Below are positions 51,667 through 60,748 of a DNA stretch of 64,000 bases, in pieces. The DNA lies in the NCBI RefSeq assembly GCF_010435965.1, contig NZ_JAAGAA010000007.1, forward strand, positions 62,001 through 126,000, read 5' to 3'. The position numbers and the translations under genes were made by a program. Position 1 is the first letter of the stretch. Each line of letters starts with the position of its first letter. Source of the DNA: Crenobacter caeni. Lineage in GTDB: Bacteria; Pseudomonadota; Gammaproteobacteria; Burkholderiales; Chromobacteriaceae. The notes under the pieces are model-generated. The model was not told the DNA's origin, searched no databases, and saw nothing but the letters and a program-made list of their open reading frames with translations.

Positions 51667-52948
51667 GGCCGGGGCCCTGCTTCCTGATAACTGGCCGGAC
51701 GAATTGTCCGGCCAGTGTCGTTTGGAGGTGGGGCTCTCCGGTGGCGTCGACTCCATGGTGCTGTTGCACCTTCTGGTGGCCGCACGGGAGACGCGCGGCT
51801 TTGCCTTGAGTGCCGTGCATGTACACCATGGTTTGAGCCCGCACGCCGACGCGTGGGCCGTCCATTGCGAGCGCGTGTGCGCGGCGTGGCAGGTGCCACT
51901 GCGCGTCAGGCGGGTAGCCGTGCGGATCGAGGGTGGCCAGTCGCTCGAGGCCGTCGCCCGCCGCGAGCGCTACCGTGTCTATCGCGAAAGCACGGCCGAC
52001 GCGGTGGTGCTCGCCCACCATCAGGACGACCTGTCCGAAACCGTGCTGCTGCAATTGTTGCGCGGCGGCGGGGTGCGCGCGCTCGCGGCGATGCCGGCGT
52101 GGCGGCAGGACGGCGCGCTCGCGTTGTGGCGGCCGCTGCTCGCGCGTACCCGCGACGAACTCGTCGCTTACGCACACATGCACGGCATCGAATGGGTCGA
52201 CGACGAGAGCAACCTGGATACCCGCTGGCGGCGCAACCTGCTGCGTCACCGGGTGATGCCCGGGCTTGCCGAGGCTCTGCCGCACTACCGCGCGCATCTC
52301 GCGCGTTCGGCGCAGTTGGCGGCGGACGCCGCCGCGGTGCTGGACGAAGTCGCCGCGGCCGACCTTGCCGCATGCCTGGATGGCGAGGCGTTGTCGGTGG
52401 TGAACTTGCTCGCCTTGTCCGCGCCGCGCCAGCGCGAGCTGTTGCGGCACTGGTGCGCGTCGCTCGGTTTCGGCCTGCCGACGCCCGCCGCGCTCGAGGC
52501 ATTCCGAGGTGCACTTGAAGCCGGCCATACCGGCGCGGTCGCGCTCGAGCTTGCCGGTGCCGCGCTGGTGCATTACCGCGGTCGCATTCATCTGCTGCGC
52601 GAGCGCGTGTTGCCCGCCTGCCAGGAGCTTCCCCCGCTCGCCTGTCATCAGCTGCTGCGCTGTGAGGCGGGGAGCCTCAGTATCGAGCCCGCGTCGCCGG
52701 GCCTGCCGCTGGATTGGCTCTCGGGTGGCCTGTCGCTGCGCGCGCGCACAGGTGGCGAGCGCCTCGTGCAGCGCGCGGGGACGCGAGCAGTCAAGCAGTT
52801 GCTGCAGGAAGCGGGCATGTTGCCGCGCTTGCGCGGACGCTGGCCGCTACTGTACCGGGGAGGCGAGCTGGTGGCGGTGCCGGGGGTAGCGCTCTCGCAA
52901 GCGTATCAGGTGGAGGAGGGGTGGCAGCCGGTGTGGCTGCCCGATTGA
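51638..52948 (+). CDS. tilS: tRNA(Ile)-lysidine synthase TilS
   Basis: Converts C34 of the tRNA-Ile CAU anticodon to lysidine so that it reads AUA. The N-terminal PP-loop motif is [47 protein letters not shown] and [15 protein letters not shown] are diagnostic, and a C-terminal TilS domain follows. The only suitable start is the ATG at 51638, overlapping accA by 29 nt; a non-AUG start inside the overlap cannot be ruled out. 436 aa is normal. accA-tilS order is common in betaproteobacteria. Confidence 0.93.
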   Translation: MDATRKRPRKAGALLPDNWPDELSGQCRLEVGLSGGVDSMVLLHLLVAARETRGFALSAVHVHHGLSPHADAWAVHCERVCAAWQVPLRVRRVAVRIEGGQSLEAVARRERYRVYRESTADAVVLAHHQDDLSETVLLQLLRGGGVRALAAMPAWRQDGALALWRPLLARTRDELVAYAHMHGIEWVDDESNLDTRWRRNLLRHRVMPGLAEALPHYRAHLARSAQLAADAAAVLDEVAAADLAACLDGEALSVVNLLALSAPRQRELLRHWCASLGFGLPTPAALEAFRGALEAGHTGAVALELAGAALVHYRGRIHLLRERVLPACQELPPLACHQLLRCEAGSLSIEPASPGLPLDWLSGGLSLRARTGGERLVQRAGTRAVKQLLQEAGMLPRLRGRWPLLYRGGELVAVPGVALSQAYQVEEGWQPVWLPD

Positions 52949-52955
52949 AAGCATG

Positions 52956-52983
52956 AAAAAAGGCGGCTGCGGCCGCCTTTTTT
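52956..52983. terminator. Bidirectional terminator between tilS and the BI-1 gene
   Basis: Perfect 12-bp stem AAAAAAGGCGGC / GCCGCCTTTTTT with a TGCG loop between convergent genes. Confidence 0.92.
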
Positions 52984-52998
52984 GTACGCACCGCAAAC

Positions 52999-53688
52999 TT
53001 AGTCGCGGTCGCCACCGAAGGCCATGAACAGTTGCAGCAGGCTGGTGAACAGGTTGTAGATACCGATGTAGATGGTCAGCGCGGCGGAGATGTAGTTGGT
53101 CTCGCCACCGTCGACGATCATTTTGACCTGCCAGAGGATCATCAGCGAGCTGAACAGTGCGAACGCCGCAGCCAGCGTCAGCTGCAGCGCGGGCAGTTGC
53201 AGGAAGATGTTGGCGACGACGGCGACCATCAGCACGATCGCGCCGACGGTCAGGAAGCGGCCGAGGCCCGACAGGTCACGCTTGGTGGTGGTGGCGATGC
53301 CGGCCATCGCGAAGAACACGACCGAAGTCGCGCCGCCTGCCATCATCACCAGTTGCGCGCCGTTTTTCAGGCTGAGCGCGACCTGCAGCAAGGGACCGAG
53401 CAGCAGGCCCATGAACAGGGTGAACACCATCATCAGCACGACACCCATCGAGCTGTTGCGGTTCTTCTCGATCGCGAACATCAGGCCGTACAGCACGGCG
53501 AGCATGAGCAGGCTGGACATGATCGGGCTACCCGCCATGAACGCGAAGCTCATGTTGGTGCCGATCACCGCGCCGAAGATGGTCGGGATCATCGACAGAG
53601 CCAGCAGCGCGTAGGTGTTGCGCAGAACCTTATGGCTGGACCCGACCTGAGTGGTGCTCGTGTAGGCCGTGTGAAGGTTCGGTTGCAT
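52999..53688 (-). CDS. Bax inhibitor-1/YccA family membrane protein
   Basis: 229-aa inner-membrane protein with seven hydrophobic segments. Family features are NTYALLALSMIPTIFGAVIG at TM1, the conserved ALTIYIGIYNLFTSLLQLF end and an Asp near the C-terminus. In E. coli YccA binds and modulates the FtsH protease; other BI-1 proteins conduct calcium. Single-gene unit with a shared terminator. Confidence 0.92.
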   Translation of the reverse strand: MQPNLHTAYTSTTQVGSSHKVLRNTYALLALSMIPTIFGAVIGTNMSFAFMAGSPIMSSLLMLAVLYGLMFAIEKNRNSSMGVVLMMVFTLFMGLLLGPLLQVALSLKNGAQLVMMAGGATSVVFFAMAGIATTTKRDLSGLGRFLTVGAIVLMVAVVANIFLQLPALQLTLAAAFALFSSLMILWQVKMIVDGGETNYISAALTIYIGIYNLFTSLLQLFMAFGGDRD

Positions 53689-53730
53689 AAGGTTGAGTCT
53701 CCTTGTGGGTTGCGGTGAGCGTGTGACTTC

Positions 53731-53763
53731 ACCAATGGTAATTGGTTTCCATTATGGATGGAA
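53731..53763. promoter_or_regulatory. Two adjacent inverted repeats upstream of BI-1 and tRNA-Leu
   Basis: ACCAAT-GGTA-ATTGGT (53731-53746) is directly followed by TTCCAT-TATGG-ATGGAA (53747-53763), both perfect 6-bp repeats. They lie in the AT-rich divergent region. Possibly operators; no regulator can be named. Confidence 0.4.
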
Positions 53764-53777
53764 ATTTCTTGTCCGGC

Positions 53778-53806
53778 TTGCCAGTGGCAGGCGCTGCGTG
53801 TAAGCT
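53778..53806 (+). promoter_or_regulatory. Probable promoter of tRNA-Leu
   Basis: TTGCCA and TAAGCT with a 17-nt spacer, followed by G/C-rich sequence, about 40 nt upstream of the tRNA. Confidence 0.5.
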
Positions 53807-53846
53807 GCGCGCTCCTGTTCTGGGCGTGCGCGCCCGGCAAGACGGG

Positions 53847-53931
53847 GCGAGGGTGGCGGAATTGGTAGACGCACTGGATTTAGGTTCCAGCGCCGCAAGG
53901 CGTGTGAGTTCGAGTCTCATCCCTCGCACCA
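53847..53931 (+). tRNA. tRNA-Leu (TAG)
   Basis: 85-nt class II tRNA with acceptor GCGAGGG/CCCTCGC, D-loop GGAATTGGTAGACGC, anticodon loop TTTAGGT (anticodon TAG), a long variable arm (CGCCGCAAGGCGT) and encoded CCA. Confidence 0.96.
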
Positions 53932-54063
53932 GTGGCTATTGATTTGCCGCACTATTGAACACAACCCGTGTCGATCATGGCGTACTGCCGTGTCGCGCGG
54001 GTTTTGTCATTTTGGCGGCCTGTTCTTGCCGTGGATGCAAGGGTCGGCGCCGTGCGGGCCAGC

Positions 54064-54088
54064 AAAAAGGCACCCCGCGGGGTGCCTT
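54064..54088 (-). terminator. Terminator of efp
   Basis: 10-bp stem AAGGCACCCC / GGGGTGCCTT; read on the minus strand it is followed by a T tract, just past the efp stop. Confidence 0.8.
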
Positions 54089-54110
54089 GTCGAATGCGGC
54101 CTGGGCTTGC

Positions 54111-54674
54111 TTAGGCGCGCTTCTTGAATTCGTTGGTGCGGGTGTCGATCTCGATCTTTTCGCCGGTGTTCACGAACGCCGGAACCTGTACTTCGAAAGT
54201 GGTACCTACCAGGCGGGCCGGCTTGAGGACCTTGCCCGAGGTGTCGCCGCGCACGGCCGGTTCGGTGTACTCGACTTCGCGCACGACGGTGGTCGGCAGT
54301 TCCACGGAGATCGCCTTGCCGTCGTAGAAGGTCACCTGGCACACATCTTCCATGCCGTCGACGATGTAGTTGATGGTGTCGCCCAGGTTGTCGGCTTCGA
54401 CTTCGTACTGGTTGAATTCGCTGTCCATGAACACGTACATCGGGTCGGCGAAGTAGGAGTAGGTGCAGTCCTTGCGGTCGAGCACGATCACGTCGAACTT
54501 GTCGTCGGCGCGGTAAACGGTTTCCGAGCCAGCACCGGTCAGCAGGTTCTTCATCTTCATCTTGACGACGGAAGCGTTGCGGCCGGACTTGCTGAATTCG
54601 GCTTTCTGCACAACCATCGGGTCGTTGCCGACCATGAATACGTTGCCTGGACGGAGTTCCTGTGCGGTTTTCAT
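54111..54674 (-). CDS. efp: Elongation factor P
   Basis: Three-domain translation factor that relieves ribosome stalling at polyproline. It has 187 aa with the KOW-like N-terminal domain and two OB domains. The loop that reaches the peptidyl-transferase centre reads FSKSGRNAS, with Arg at position 32 rather than the Lys34 of the EpmA type. This marks the class modified by rhamnosylation through EarP, and an earP gene lies directly upstream on the same strand. Confidence 0.97.
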   Translation of the reverse strand: MKTAQELRPGNVFMVGNDPMVVQKAEFSKSGRNASVVKMKMKNLLTGAGSETVYRADDKFDVIVLDRKDCTYSYFADPMYVFMDSEFNQYEVEADNLGDTINYIVDGMEDVCQVTFYDGKAISVELPTTVVREVEYTEPAVRGDTSGKVLKPARLVGTTFEVQVPAFVNTGEKIEIDTRTNEFKKRA

Positions 54675-54731
54675 TGCGTGTAAGTTCCCAAACTCTTGAA
54701 TTGAATCGGAAAAGCGGTTCCGAGAAACGGG

Positions 54732-55871
54732 CTATTGTAGCCGGTTTTCGCAGAAATGCACCAGTCTTGTCGCAAGATCGCCGCCGACGAGCTGTTGGTC
54801 GGCCCACTGCCAGCCGTGGCGGGCCAGCGCGGGCGTGCGGGCGATGAAGGCGTCCCAGTGTTCGGCGAGGCCGTGGTGGCGGTTGAACGCGTGTTGCGCG
54901 GCGACCAGCGCGTCGCGCGTCGCGCCATCGAGCGTCGCGGTGAAACGGGCCAGGAAGGCGTCGAGCTTCACCATGTGCGCGTCCTCGTCCTGCGGGTAGA
55001 TGTGCCACAGGAAGGGGCGCGCCGCCCATTGCGCGCGCATGAAGCTGTCCTCGCCGCGCACGATGTTGACGTCGCAGCTCCACAGCAGGCGGTCGAAGCC
55101 CGCCTGGTCGGTGAACGGCAGCACGTCGACCTGCAAATTGCCGAGGTTCACGCTGTCGCCGGCGGCCAGCTTCTCTTGCCCGAGCGCGCGCGCGACATCC
55201 GCCAGCACGCGGCTGGCCGGCACCAGCACCCGCCACCGGGTGTCGCTTTCCGCTAGGTGTTGCAGCCAGGGTGTGACCGCGGCGTTCTCGTAGCAGAACA
55301 GGCTAACCCAGCGTTCCGCATCCTGTCTGGGGTTGATGCCGCGTGCCTGCCACCAGGCGGCCTGGCTGGCGGTATCCGCCTGCCAGCGCTCGCGTTGGCG
55401 GGTCAGGCCCTCTTCGCAGATCACGCCGCCGGTCTTCTCGCCAAAGCCCGGGAAGAAGAAGTGCTTGGTCAGCGGCAGGCGCGGGTGCGGGGAGGGCAGC
55501 GCGTGGCAGCCTTCGACCCAGCTTTCTGCCGACAGGTACTCGAGGTTGATCCACACCGGCGCCACCTGGCGTTCAGCCATCGCCTGCTGGTAGTTGTGTG
55601 GCAGCGCGCAGCCGAACGCCTCGATGACGACGTCGGCGATGGCGTCGGGCGCGGCGACGCCCGGTACCCAGTGCACGACTTCGACCCGGCCGATCGTCTG
55701 TCGGGCGGCGTTCGCGTCGATGCCGGGCTGGATGCGCGCGAAGCTTTTAAGGTCGTCGACCCACAGCCGCATGCGCCAGCCTTTTTCCTGGTCGAGCTGG
55801 CGGGCGAGGCGCCAGGCGACGCCGATGTCGCCGAAGTTGTCGATGACGTTGCAGAAAAGGTCGCAGTGCAC
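54732..55871 (-). CDS. earP: EF-P arginine-32 rhamnosyltransferase EarP
   Basis: GT-B glycosyltransferase (formerly DUF2331) that transfers rhamnose from dTDP-rhamnose to Arg32 of EF-P. The N-terminus carries the conserved FCNVIDNFGDIGVAWRLA with D11 and D15, matching the two essential Asp residues of characterised EarP. The donor-site end RGEDSFMRAQWAARPFLWHI is also present. The start is GTG at 55871, with GGAGAG upstream; the longer in-frame extension has no family similarity. 379 aa is normal. efp follows after 57 nt. Confidence 0.95.
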   Translation of the reverse strand: MHCDLFCNVIDNFGDIGVAWRLARQLDQEKGWRMRLWVDDLKSFARIQPGIDANAARQTIGRVEVVHWVPGVAAPDAIADVVIEAFGCALPHNYQQAMAERQVAPVWINLEYLSAESWVEGCHALPSPHPRLPLTKHFFFPGFGEKTGGVICEEGLTRQRERWQADTASQAAWWQARGINPRQDAERWVSLFCYENAAVTPWLQHLAESDTRWRVLVPASRVLADVARALGQEKLAAGDSVNLGNLQVDVLPFTDQAGFDRLLWSCDVNIVRGEDSFMRAQWAARPFLWHIYPQDEDAHMVKLDAFLARFTATLDGATRDALVAAQHAFNRHHGLAEHWDAFIARTPALARHGWQWADQQLVGGDLATRLVHFCENRLQ

Positions 55872-55923
55872 GGGGCTCTCCAGTCGGCGGGGGCGCGATT
55901 GTAAACGGACGGCGTGCGCGCTG

Positions 55924-56247
55924 TCAGGCTGCACCGAAGAACACCGCCAGCCAGACGGTGTCGGTGCCGGCCGCGGTGCGCTCGACGCGGTGGCGGCAGC
56001 CGGCGGGCAGCCACGCCCAGGCACCGGGGGTGAGCATGAGCCGCTTACCGTCGTCGAACCCAAGCTCGGCCTCGCCGCTGACCAGCAGCACGAATTCGTC
56101 CTCGTCCTGTACGTACCAGAATCCCGGCGGGGACGCCTGCCCGTGCGAGACGATGCGCTCGACGCGCCCGCCGCCCGAGCGCGCGAGCGTCTCGAAACGC
56201 TCGGCGTCCAGCGCCGCGGGCAGGGCCGAGAGCAGGTGGCCGTTCAT
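55924..56247 (-). CDS. Small cupin-domain protein
   Basis: 107-aa single cupin domain. The first cupin motif is weak (QASPPGFWYVQDEDEFVLLVSG) and the second reads PAGCRHRVERT, with one clear His. Such proteins are often called phosphoribosylaminoimidazole-carboxylase-like or simply cupins of unknown function. The start overlaps the stop of the aminopeptidase gene (ATGA), and earP follows 52 nt downstream, placing it in the pepP-cupin-earP-efp series. Confidence 0.8.
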   Translation of the reverse strand: MNGHLLSALPAALDAERFETLARSGGGRVERIVSHGQASPPGFWYVQDEDEFVLLVSGEAELGFDDGKRLMLTPGAWAWLPAGCRHRVERTAAGTDTVWLAVFFGAA

Positions 56248-58031
56248 CGCGCGGGCAACGGCTCGGTCGCGGCGAGCAGCCACGCGAGTGCGTCGCCTGC
56301 CAGGTGGGGCGACAGCCGCTCGCGTACGCGCTCGTGGTAGGCGTTCAGCCACGCGGTCTCGTCGACGCTTAGCAGGGCAAGGTCGAGGCAGCGGGTGTCG
56401 ATCGGGCACAGCGTCATCGCCTCGAAGGCGAGGAAGTCGCCGAAGCCCGCGTTACCGGCGGCAACATTCAGCACCAGGTTCTCGATGCGTACGCCCCACT
56501 GGCCCGGGCGGTAGATGCCCGGCTCGATCGAGGTGAGCATGCCTTCTCGCATGGCCTTGTCGGGTGTCGGCGCCGCGCGCGAGATGCTCTGCGGCCCCTC
56601 GTGCACGTTGAGGAAGTAGCCGACGCCGTGGCCGACGCCGTGGCCGAAATCGACGCCGTCGCGCCACAGCGGGGCGCGCGCGAGCGCATCCAGCGTGGGC
56701 GACAAGGTGCCTGCCGGGAAGTGCGCGCTGGAGAGCGCGATCACGCCCTTGAGTACAAGGGTGCAGTCGCGCTTCTGTTCAACCGACGGCGAACCGATCG
56801 CGACGACGCGGGTGATGTCGGTGGTGCCGCCCAGGTACTGGCCGCCGGAGTCGATCAACAGCAGGCCGTCGCCTTTGACCTCGCTGTGTGCGGCTTCGGT
56901 CGCGCGGTAGTGCGGCAGCGCGCCGTTGGCGTTAAAACCCGCGATGGTCGCGAAGCTCAAGCCGACAAAGCCCGGCTGGCGCGCGCGTGCGGCGGTCAGC
57001 CGCTCGTCCACGGTCAGCTCGGTGACGTGCTCGCCGCGCGCAAGCGCCTTGTCCAGCCACGCGAAGAATTCGCACAGCGCGGCGCCGTCCGCTTCCATGG
57101 TGCGGCGGATCTGCGCGGCCTCGGCCGGCAGCTTGCACGCCTTCATAAGCGTTCCCGGGTTGATCGCCTCGACCTTGTGCACGGTCGGGGCCGGCGCGGT
57201 TGCAAAGCCGTGCGTCACGCGCGCGGGGTCGAGCAACAGCGTGCCGGCGGGCAGGGCGGCGAGCGCGGCCTTGGCGGTCTCGTAAGGTGCGAGGGTGATG
57301 CCGTCCGCCGCGAGTGCGGCGGCAAGGGCTGGGTCTATGCGCTGCGCGTCGACGAACAGCGTCGCGCTGTCCTCCCCCAGCAAGAGGTGGGCGAGGAAGA
57401 CCGGGTTGTACTCGACGTCGCTGCCCCTGAGGTTGGTCAGCCACGCGATGTCGTCGAGCGTCGAGAGCCAGTGCCAGTTGGCGCCGGCGTCCCGCATCGA
57501 CGCGCGCACGCGGGCAAGCTTGTCCGCGCGCGTCTCGCACGCCCAAGGTGCCGTGTGTTCGTAGACGCGCGACGCGGGCAGCGCCGGGCGGTCCGTCCAG
57601 ACTTGTCCTGGCAGGTCGACGCCATAGTCGACCTGGGCACCGGCGTTGCCCAGCGCAGCTTCCAGCGCGCGTGCGGCACTGCTGGAGAGCACGTCGCCGT
57701 CGACCGCCAGCCGCTCGCTGGGCTTGAGCGTGTTGGCGAGCCATTGCAGGTGTTCCTGGCTGGCGGCGGTCTCTACCTTCATCAGGGAGACGCCGCTGCC
57801 CGCGAGCTCGCGCTCGGCCAGCTCCCAGTAACGGCTGTCCGCCCACAAGCCGGCGAAATCGGCGGTGACGACCAGCGTGCCGGCCGAGCCGGTAAAGCCG
57901 GACAGCCAGACGCGGGCCTGCCAGTGCGGGCACAGGTATTCGGACAGGTGCGGGTCGGCGGTCGGGACCAGGCAGGCGGCGTAGCCTTGTGCGTGCATGG
58001 CTTGGCGCAGGGCAAGCAGGGCGGAATTCAT
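56244..58031 (-). CDS. M24-family Xaa-Pro aminopeptidase (AMPP-like)
   Basis: 595-aa metallopeptidase with two N-terminal creatinase-like domains (1-300) and a C-terminal pita-bread catalytic domain. Metal ligands are visible: Asp in LLIDSGGQYLGGTTDITR (two Asp), His in GHGVGHGVGYFLNVHEGP, Glu in TSIEPGIYR and Glu in IENLVL. It is the large, eukaryote-like APP1 type rather than the 440-aa PepP. It removes N-terminal residues before proline. The start MNSALLALRQ at 58031 is chosen as the family-like beginning; an in-frame ATG lies at 58064. Confidence 0.9.
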   Translation of the reverse strand: MNSALLALRQAMHAQGYAACLVPTADPHLSEYLCPHWQARVWLSGFTGSAGTLVVTADFAGLWADSRYWELAERELAGSGVSLMKVETAASQEHLQWLANTLKPSERLAVDGDVLSSSAARALEAALGNAGAQVDYGVDLPGQVWTDRPALPASRVYEHTAPWACETRADKLARVRASMRDAGANWHWLSTLDDIAWLTNLRGSDVEYNPVFLAHLLLGEDSATLFVDAQRIDPALAAALAADGITLAPYETAKAALAALPAGTLLLDPARVTHGFATAPAPTVHKVEAINPGTLMKACKLPAEAAQIRRTMEADGAALCEFFAWLDKALARGEHVTELTVDERLTAARARQPGFVGLSFATIAGFNANGALPHYRATEAAHSEVKGDGLLLIDSGGQYLGGTTDITRVVAIGSPSVEQKRDCTLVLKGVIALSSAHFPAGTLSPTLDALARAPLWRDGVDFGHGVGHGVGYFLNVHEGPQSISRAAPTPDKAMREGMLTSIEPGIYRPGQWGVRIENLVLNVAAGNAGFGDFLAFEAMTLCPIDTRCLDLALLSVDETAWLNAYHERVRERLSPHLAGDALAWLLAATEPLPAR

Positions 58032-58168
58032 CGTGGCTGTTTCCGGAAGGTTGTAAGCGTTCATTGTCGGCCGCCGGCGCATGAGCGGCAAGCAGGCCGG
58101 CGCCCGGAACTGTCATCAAATCTGGATGTCCTACCGGCGACTTTCACCCATTTGAAGTGAGATGATTC

Positions 58169-58915
58169 ATGTTCAAGAAGCTATTGGCCGCCGCCGGTGT
58201 CGGCGGCGCGACGGTCGACACCCGCCTCGCCAACCCGCGGCTCGCGCCGGGTGAGGTGCTCCGTGGCGAAGTGGTGGTGCAAGGCGGCAGCGTCGCGCAG
58301 CGCATCGAGGCGATCGACCTCTTGCTGATGGCCGAGGTCGAAGTCGAGTCGGGCGACCATGAGCACCGCGAGGCGCGCGCGCTTGGCCGCTTGCGGGTGT
58401 CCGGCGCGCTGGAGATTGGCGCCGGAGAGACGTCTTCGCTGCCGTTCGCGCTGACGTTGCCGCGCGAGACGCCGGTCAATCTGCTGAACCACCACGGACG
58501 GCCGCTGGCGGTGTGGATCCACACCGACCTTGCGATCGCGCAGGCGCGCGACAACGACGACCGCGACTGGCTGGAAGTAATGCCGACCCCGCAGATGCAG
58601 GCCCTGTTCGCCGCCTTCGAGTCGCTGGGCTGGGGGCTTTACAGCACCGACGTCGAGGCCGGTACCGCGCGCGCGGGGCAGGTCACGACCACGCTGGGCT
58701 GCTACCAGGAGTTCGAGCTGCGCCCGTACCGCTCGCAGTGGCAGCTGCAGGAGATCGAGCTGACCTTCATCCCGGACGGCGACGCCTATCAGGTGCTGGT
58801 CGAAATCGACGCCCGCTTCGGGCGCGACGGCTATACGGTGCTGACCATGGGACGCGACTACGCCACGGTCGACTGGGCGCGCCGCCTGCGCGAACGCATC
58901 CCCGCGCTGGGCTGA
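58169..58915 (+). CDS. Sporulation-control Spo0M-like protein
   Basis: 248-aa protein of the SpoOM/Spo0M family (arrestin-like fold). Start MFKKLLAAAGVGGATVDTRL, then PGEVLRGEVVVQGG and PFALTLPRETPVN are typical, with the C-terminal FGRDGYTVLTMGRDY. Despite the name, relatives are widespread in non-sporulating bacteria and of unknown role. It is divergent from the aminopeptidase gene and ends in its own terminator. Confidence 0.88.
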   Translation: MFKKLLAAAGVGGATVDTRLANPRLAPGEVLRGEVVVQGGSVAQRIEAIDLLLMAEVEVESGDHEHREARALGRLRVSGALEIGAGETSSLPFALTLPRETPVNLLNHHGRPLAVWIHTDLAIAQARDNDDRDWLEVMPTPQMQALFAAFESLGWGLYSTDVEAGTARAGQVTTTLGCYQEFELRPYRSQWQLQEIELTFIPDGDAYQVLVEIDARFGRDGYTVLTMGRDYATVDWARRLRERIPALG

Positions 58916-58922
58916 AACAATA

Positions 58923-58949
58923 AAGAAGCCGGGCGACGCCCGGCTTCTT
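58923..58949. terminator. Bidirectional terminator after the Spo0M-like gene
   Basis: Perfect 12-bp stem AAGAAGCCGGGC / GCCCGGCTTCTT with a GAC loop, between convergent genes. Confidence 0.88.
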
Positions 58950-58965
58950 GCTGGCCGTGCTGGCC

Positions 58966-59331
58966 TCAGTTGCTGAGGATCTTGAGCACGGCCTTGGCGT
59001 CGGACGCCTGCTGCTTGAGCGTGTCGACCTGCTCCTTGAGCTCGGGGTTGACGATGGCGGCGGCCTCGCCGAGCTTCTTGGCGACGCCGAAGGCGGCGGA
59101 CGCCTGCGACTTGAGTTCGGCCACCGGCGCGCTGCCGTCCTTGACCTGTGCCTTCAATTCGCCAATGGCAGCGGACGCCTGCGCCTTCAGGTCGCCCAGG
59201 GAAGCGCTCGAGTCGCTGTTGGCGACGCCGATGGCGGCGGAGGCAGCCTGCTGCAGCTTGGCGGTGTCCTCGCCGCTGCACGCGGCCAGCAGCACGGTCA
59301 GGGTCATCGCGACGGGGATCATGGGTTTCAT
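58966..59331 (-). CDS. Small Ala-rich lipoprotein with internal repeats
   Basis: 121-aa lipoprotein: signal region with the lipobox LLAAC, acylated Cys at residue 18, then an almost wholly helical Ala/Lys/Glu-rich body. The motif ASAA(I/F)G occurs three times (about residues 30, 52 and 78), separated by LKAQ/LKSQ-type segments, suggesting a repeated amphipathic helix. No family is recognised. It would be an envelope protein anchored by its lipid. It stands alone between two terminators. Confidence 0.75.
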   Translation of the reverse strand: MKPMIPVAMTLTVLLAACSGEDTAKLQQAASAAIGVANSDSSASLGDLKAQASAAIGELKAQVKDGSAPVAELKSQASAAFGVAKKLGEAAAIVNPELKEQVDTLKQQASDAKAVLKILSN

Positions 59332-59411
59332 GCGTGGAGGCTCTCTTGCGGTGGAATCCAGAGTCTGAGCATGGCAGACCCGACAAGTTCCCGCCTTGCC
59401 GAGCCAAGAAA

Positions 59412-59435
59412 AACGCCGCGCATCGGCGCGGCGTT
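59412..59435 (-). terminator. Terminator of phaA
   Basis: Perfect 10-bp stem AACGCCGCGC / GCGCGGCGTT with an ATCG loop and flanking A run (T run on the minus strand), 20 nt past the phaA stop. Confidence 0.8.
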
Positions 59436-59454
59436 GTCGGGTACAGGCTCAGGC

Positions 59455-60636
59455 TCAGGCTGCTTCGACGGCCAGCGCGACGCCCATGCCGCCGCCGATG
59501 CACAGCGTGGCCAGGCCCTTCTTGGCTTCGCGGCGCTTCATCTCGTGCAGCAGGGTGACCAGCACGCGGGCGCCGGATGCGCCGACCGGGTGGCCGATCG
59601 CGATCGCGCCGCCGTTGACGTTGACTTTGCCGAGGTCCCACTCGAGCTCGCGGGCGACGCCCAGCGCCTGCGCGGCGAACGCTTCGTTGGCCTCGATCAG
59701 GTCGAGGTCCTGCAAGCGCCAGCCGGCCTGCGCCAGTGCCTTGCGGGTCGAGTCGACCGGACCCATGCCCATGATCTCGGGCGCGCAACCGGTCAGCGCG
59801 TAGCCGCGTACCACGGCCAGCGGGGTCAGGCCCAGTTCGGCGGCCTTCTTCGCCGACATCATCATCACCGCGGCGGCGCCGTCGTTGATGCCGGAGGCGT
59901 TGCCGGCGGTGACGGTGCCGTCCTTCTTGAAGGCCGGGCGCATCTTGGCCAGCGCGTCGTAGGTGGCGCCGTGGCGGATAAACTCGTCCTGGTCGAAGGC
60001 GAGCGCGTCGCCCTTACGCTGCGGCACCATCACCGGCACGATCTCGTCGGCGAAGCGGCCGGCTGCTTGAGCCGCTTCGGCGCGGTTCTGCGAGGTGACG
60101 GCGAAGCGGTCCTGCTCTTCGCGGGTGATGCCGTACTTCTCGGCGATGTTCTCGGCGGTGATGCCCATGTGGTAGCCGTTGTAGGCGTCGGTCAGCGCGT
60201 CGAAGATCATGTGGTCGACCAGTTGCGCCGAGCCCATGCGGAAGCCGTCGCGCGAGCCGGGCAACAGGTGCGGCGACATCGACATGCTTTCCTGGCCGCC
60301 GGCGATCACGATCTCGGCGTTGCCCAGCGCGATCGCCTGTGCGGCGAGGTGGGTCGCACGCAGGCCGGAGCCGCACAGCACGTTCAGCGATGAGGCCGGG
60401 GTGGTGATCGGCAGGCCGGCCTTGATCAGCGCCTGGCGCGCCGGGTTCTGTCCGGTGCCGGCGGTCAGGATCTGGCCGAGGATGACTTCGCTGACGGCTT
60501 CGGCGCCGACGCCGGTTTCGGCGAGCAGTGCCTTGATCACGGTCGCGCCAAGCTCGGGCGAGGCGATCTTGGCGAGGCTGCCGCCGAAGCTGCCGACGGC
60601 GGTACGTTTTGCTGCGACGATGACGACTTCTTGCAT
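59455..60636 (-). CDS. phaA: Acetyl-CoA acetyltransferase (beta-ketothiolase)
   Basis: Condenses two acetyl-CoA into acetoacetyl-CoA. The 393-aa thiolase has active-site Cys88 in [11 protein letters not shown], the His in [14 protein letters not shown] and the second Cys in [13 protein letters not shown] precedes the ATG at 60636. It lies 112 nt downstream of phaC on the same strand, so it probably supplies the PHB pathway. The reductase gene phaB is not in the window. Confidence 0.94.
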   Translation of the reverse strand: MQEVVIVAAKRTAVGSFGGSLAKIASPELGATVIKALLAETGVGAEAVSEVILGQILTAGTGQNPARQALIKAGLPITTPASSLNVLCGSGLRATHLAAQAIALGNAEIVIAGGQESMSMSPHLLPGSRDGFRMGSAQLVDHMIFDALTDAYNGYHMGITAENIAEKYGITREEQDRFAVTSQNRAEAAQAAGRFADEIVPVMVPQRKGDALAFDQDEFIRHGATYDALAKMRPAFKKDGTVTAGNASGINDGAAAVMMMSAKKAAELGLTPLAVVRGYALTGCAPEIMGMGPVDSTRKALAQAGWRLQDLDLIEANEAFAAQALGVARELEWDLGKVNVNGGAIAIGHPVGASGARVLVTLLHEMKRREAKKGLATLCIGGGMGVALAVEAA

Positions 60637-60748
60637 GGGTTTCTCCTGACTCTTTTTGTACGGGTGTGGCTGGGTGTTTCGCTGCAACGCGGATGTTGCC
60701 ATGCAACAAACGCGTTGAACAGCCATTTTCGAGCGTTTGCTCGGTGTA

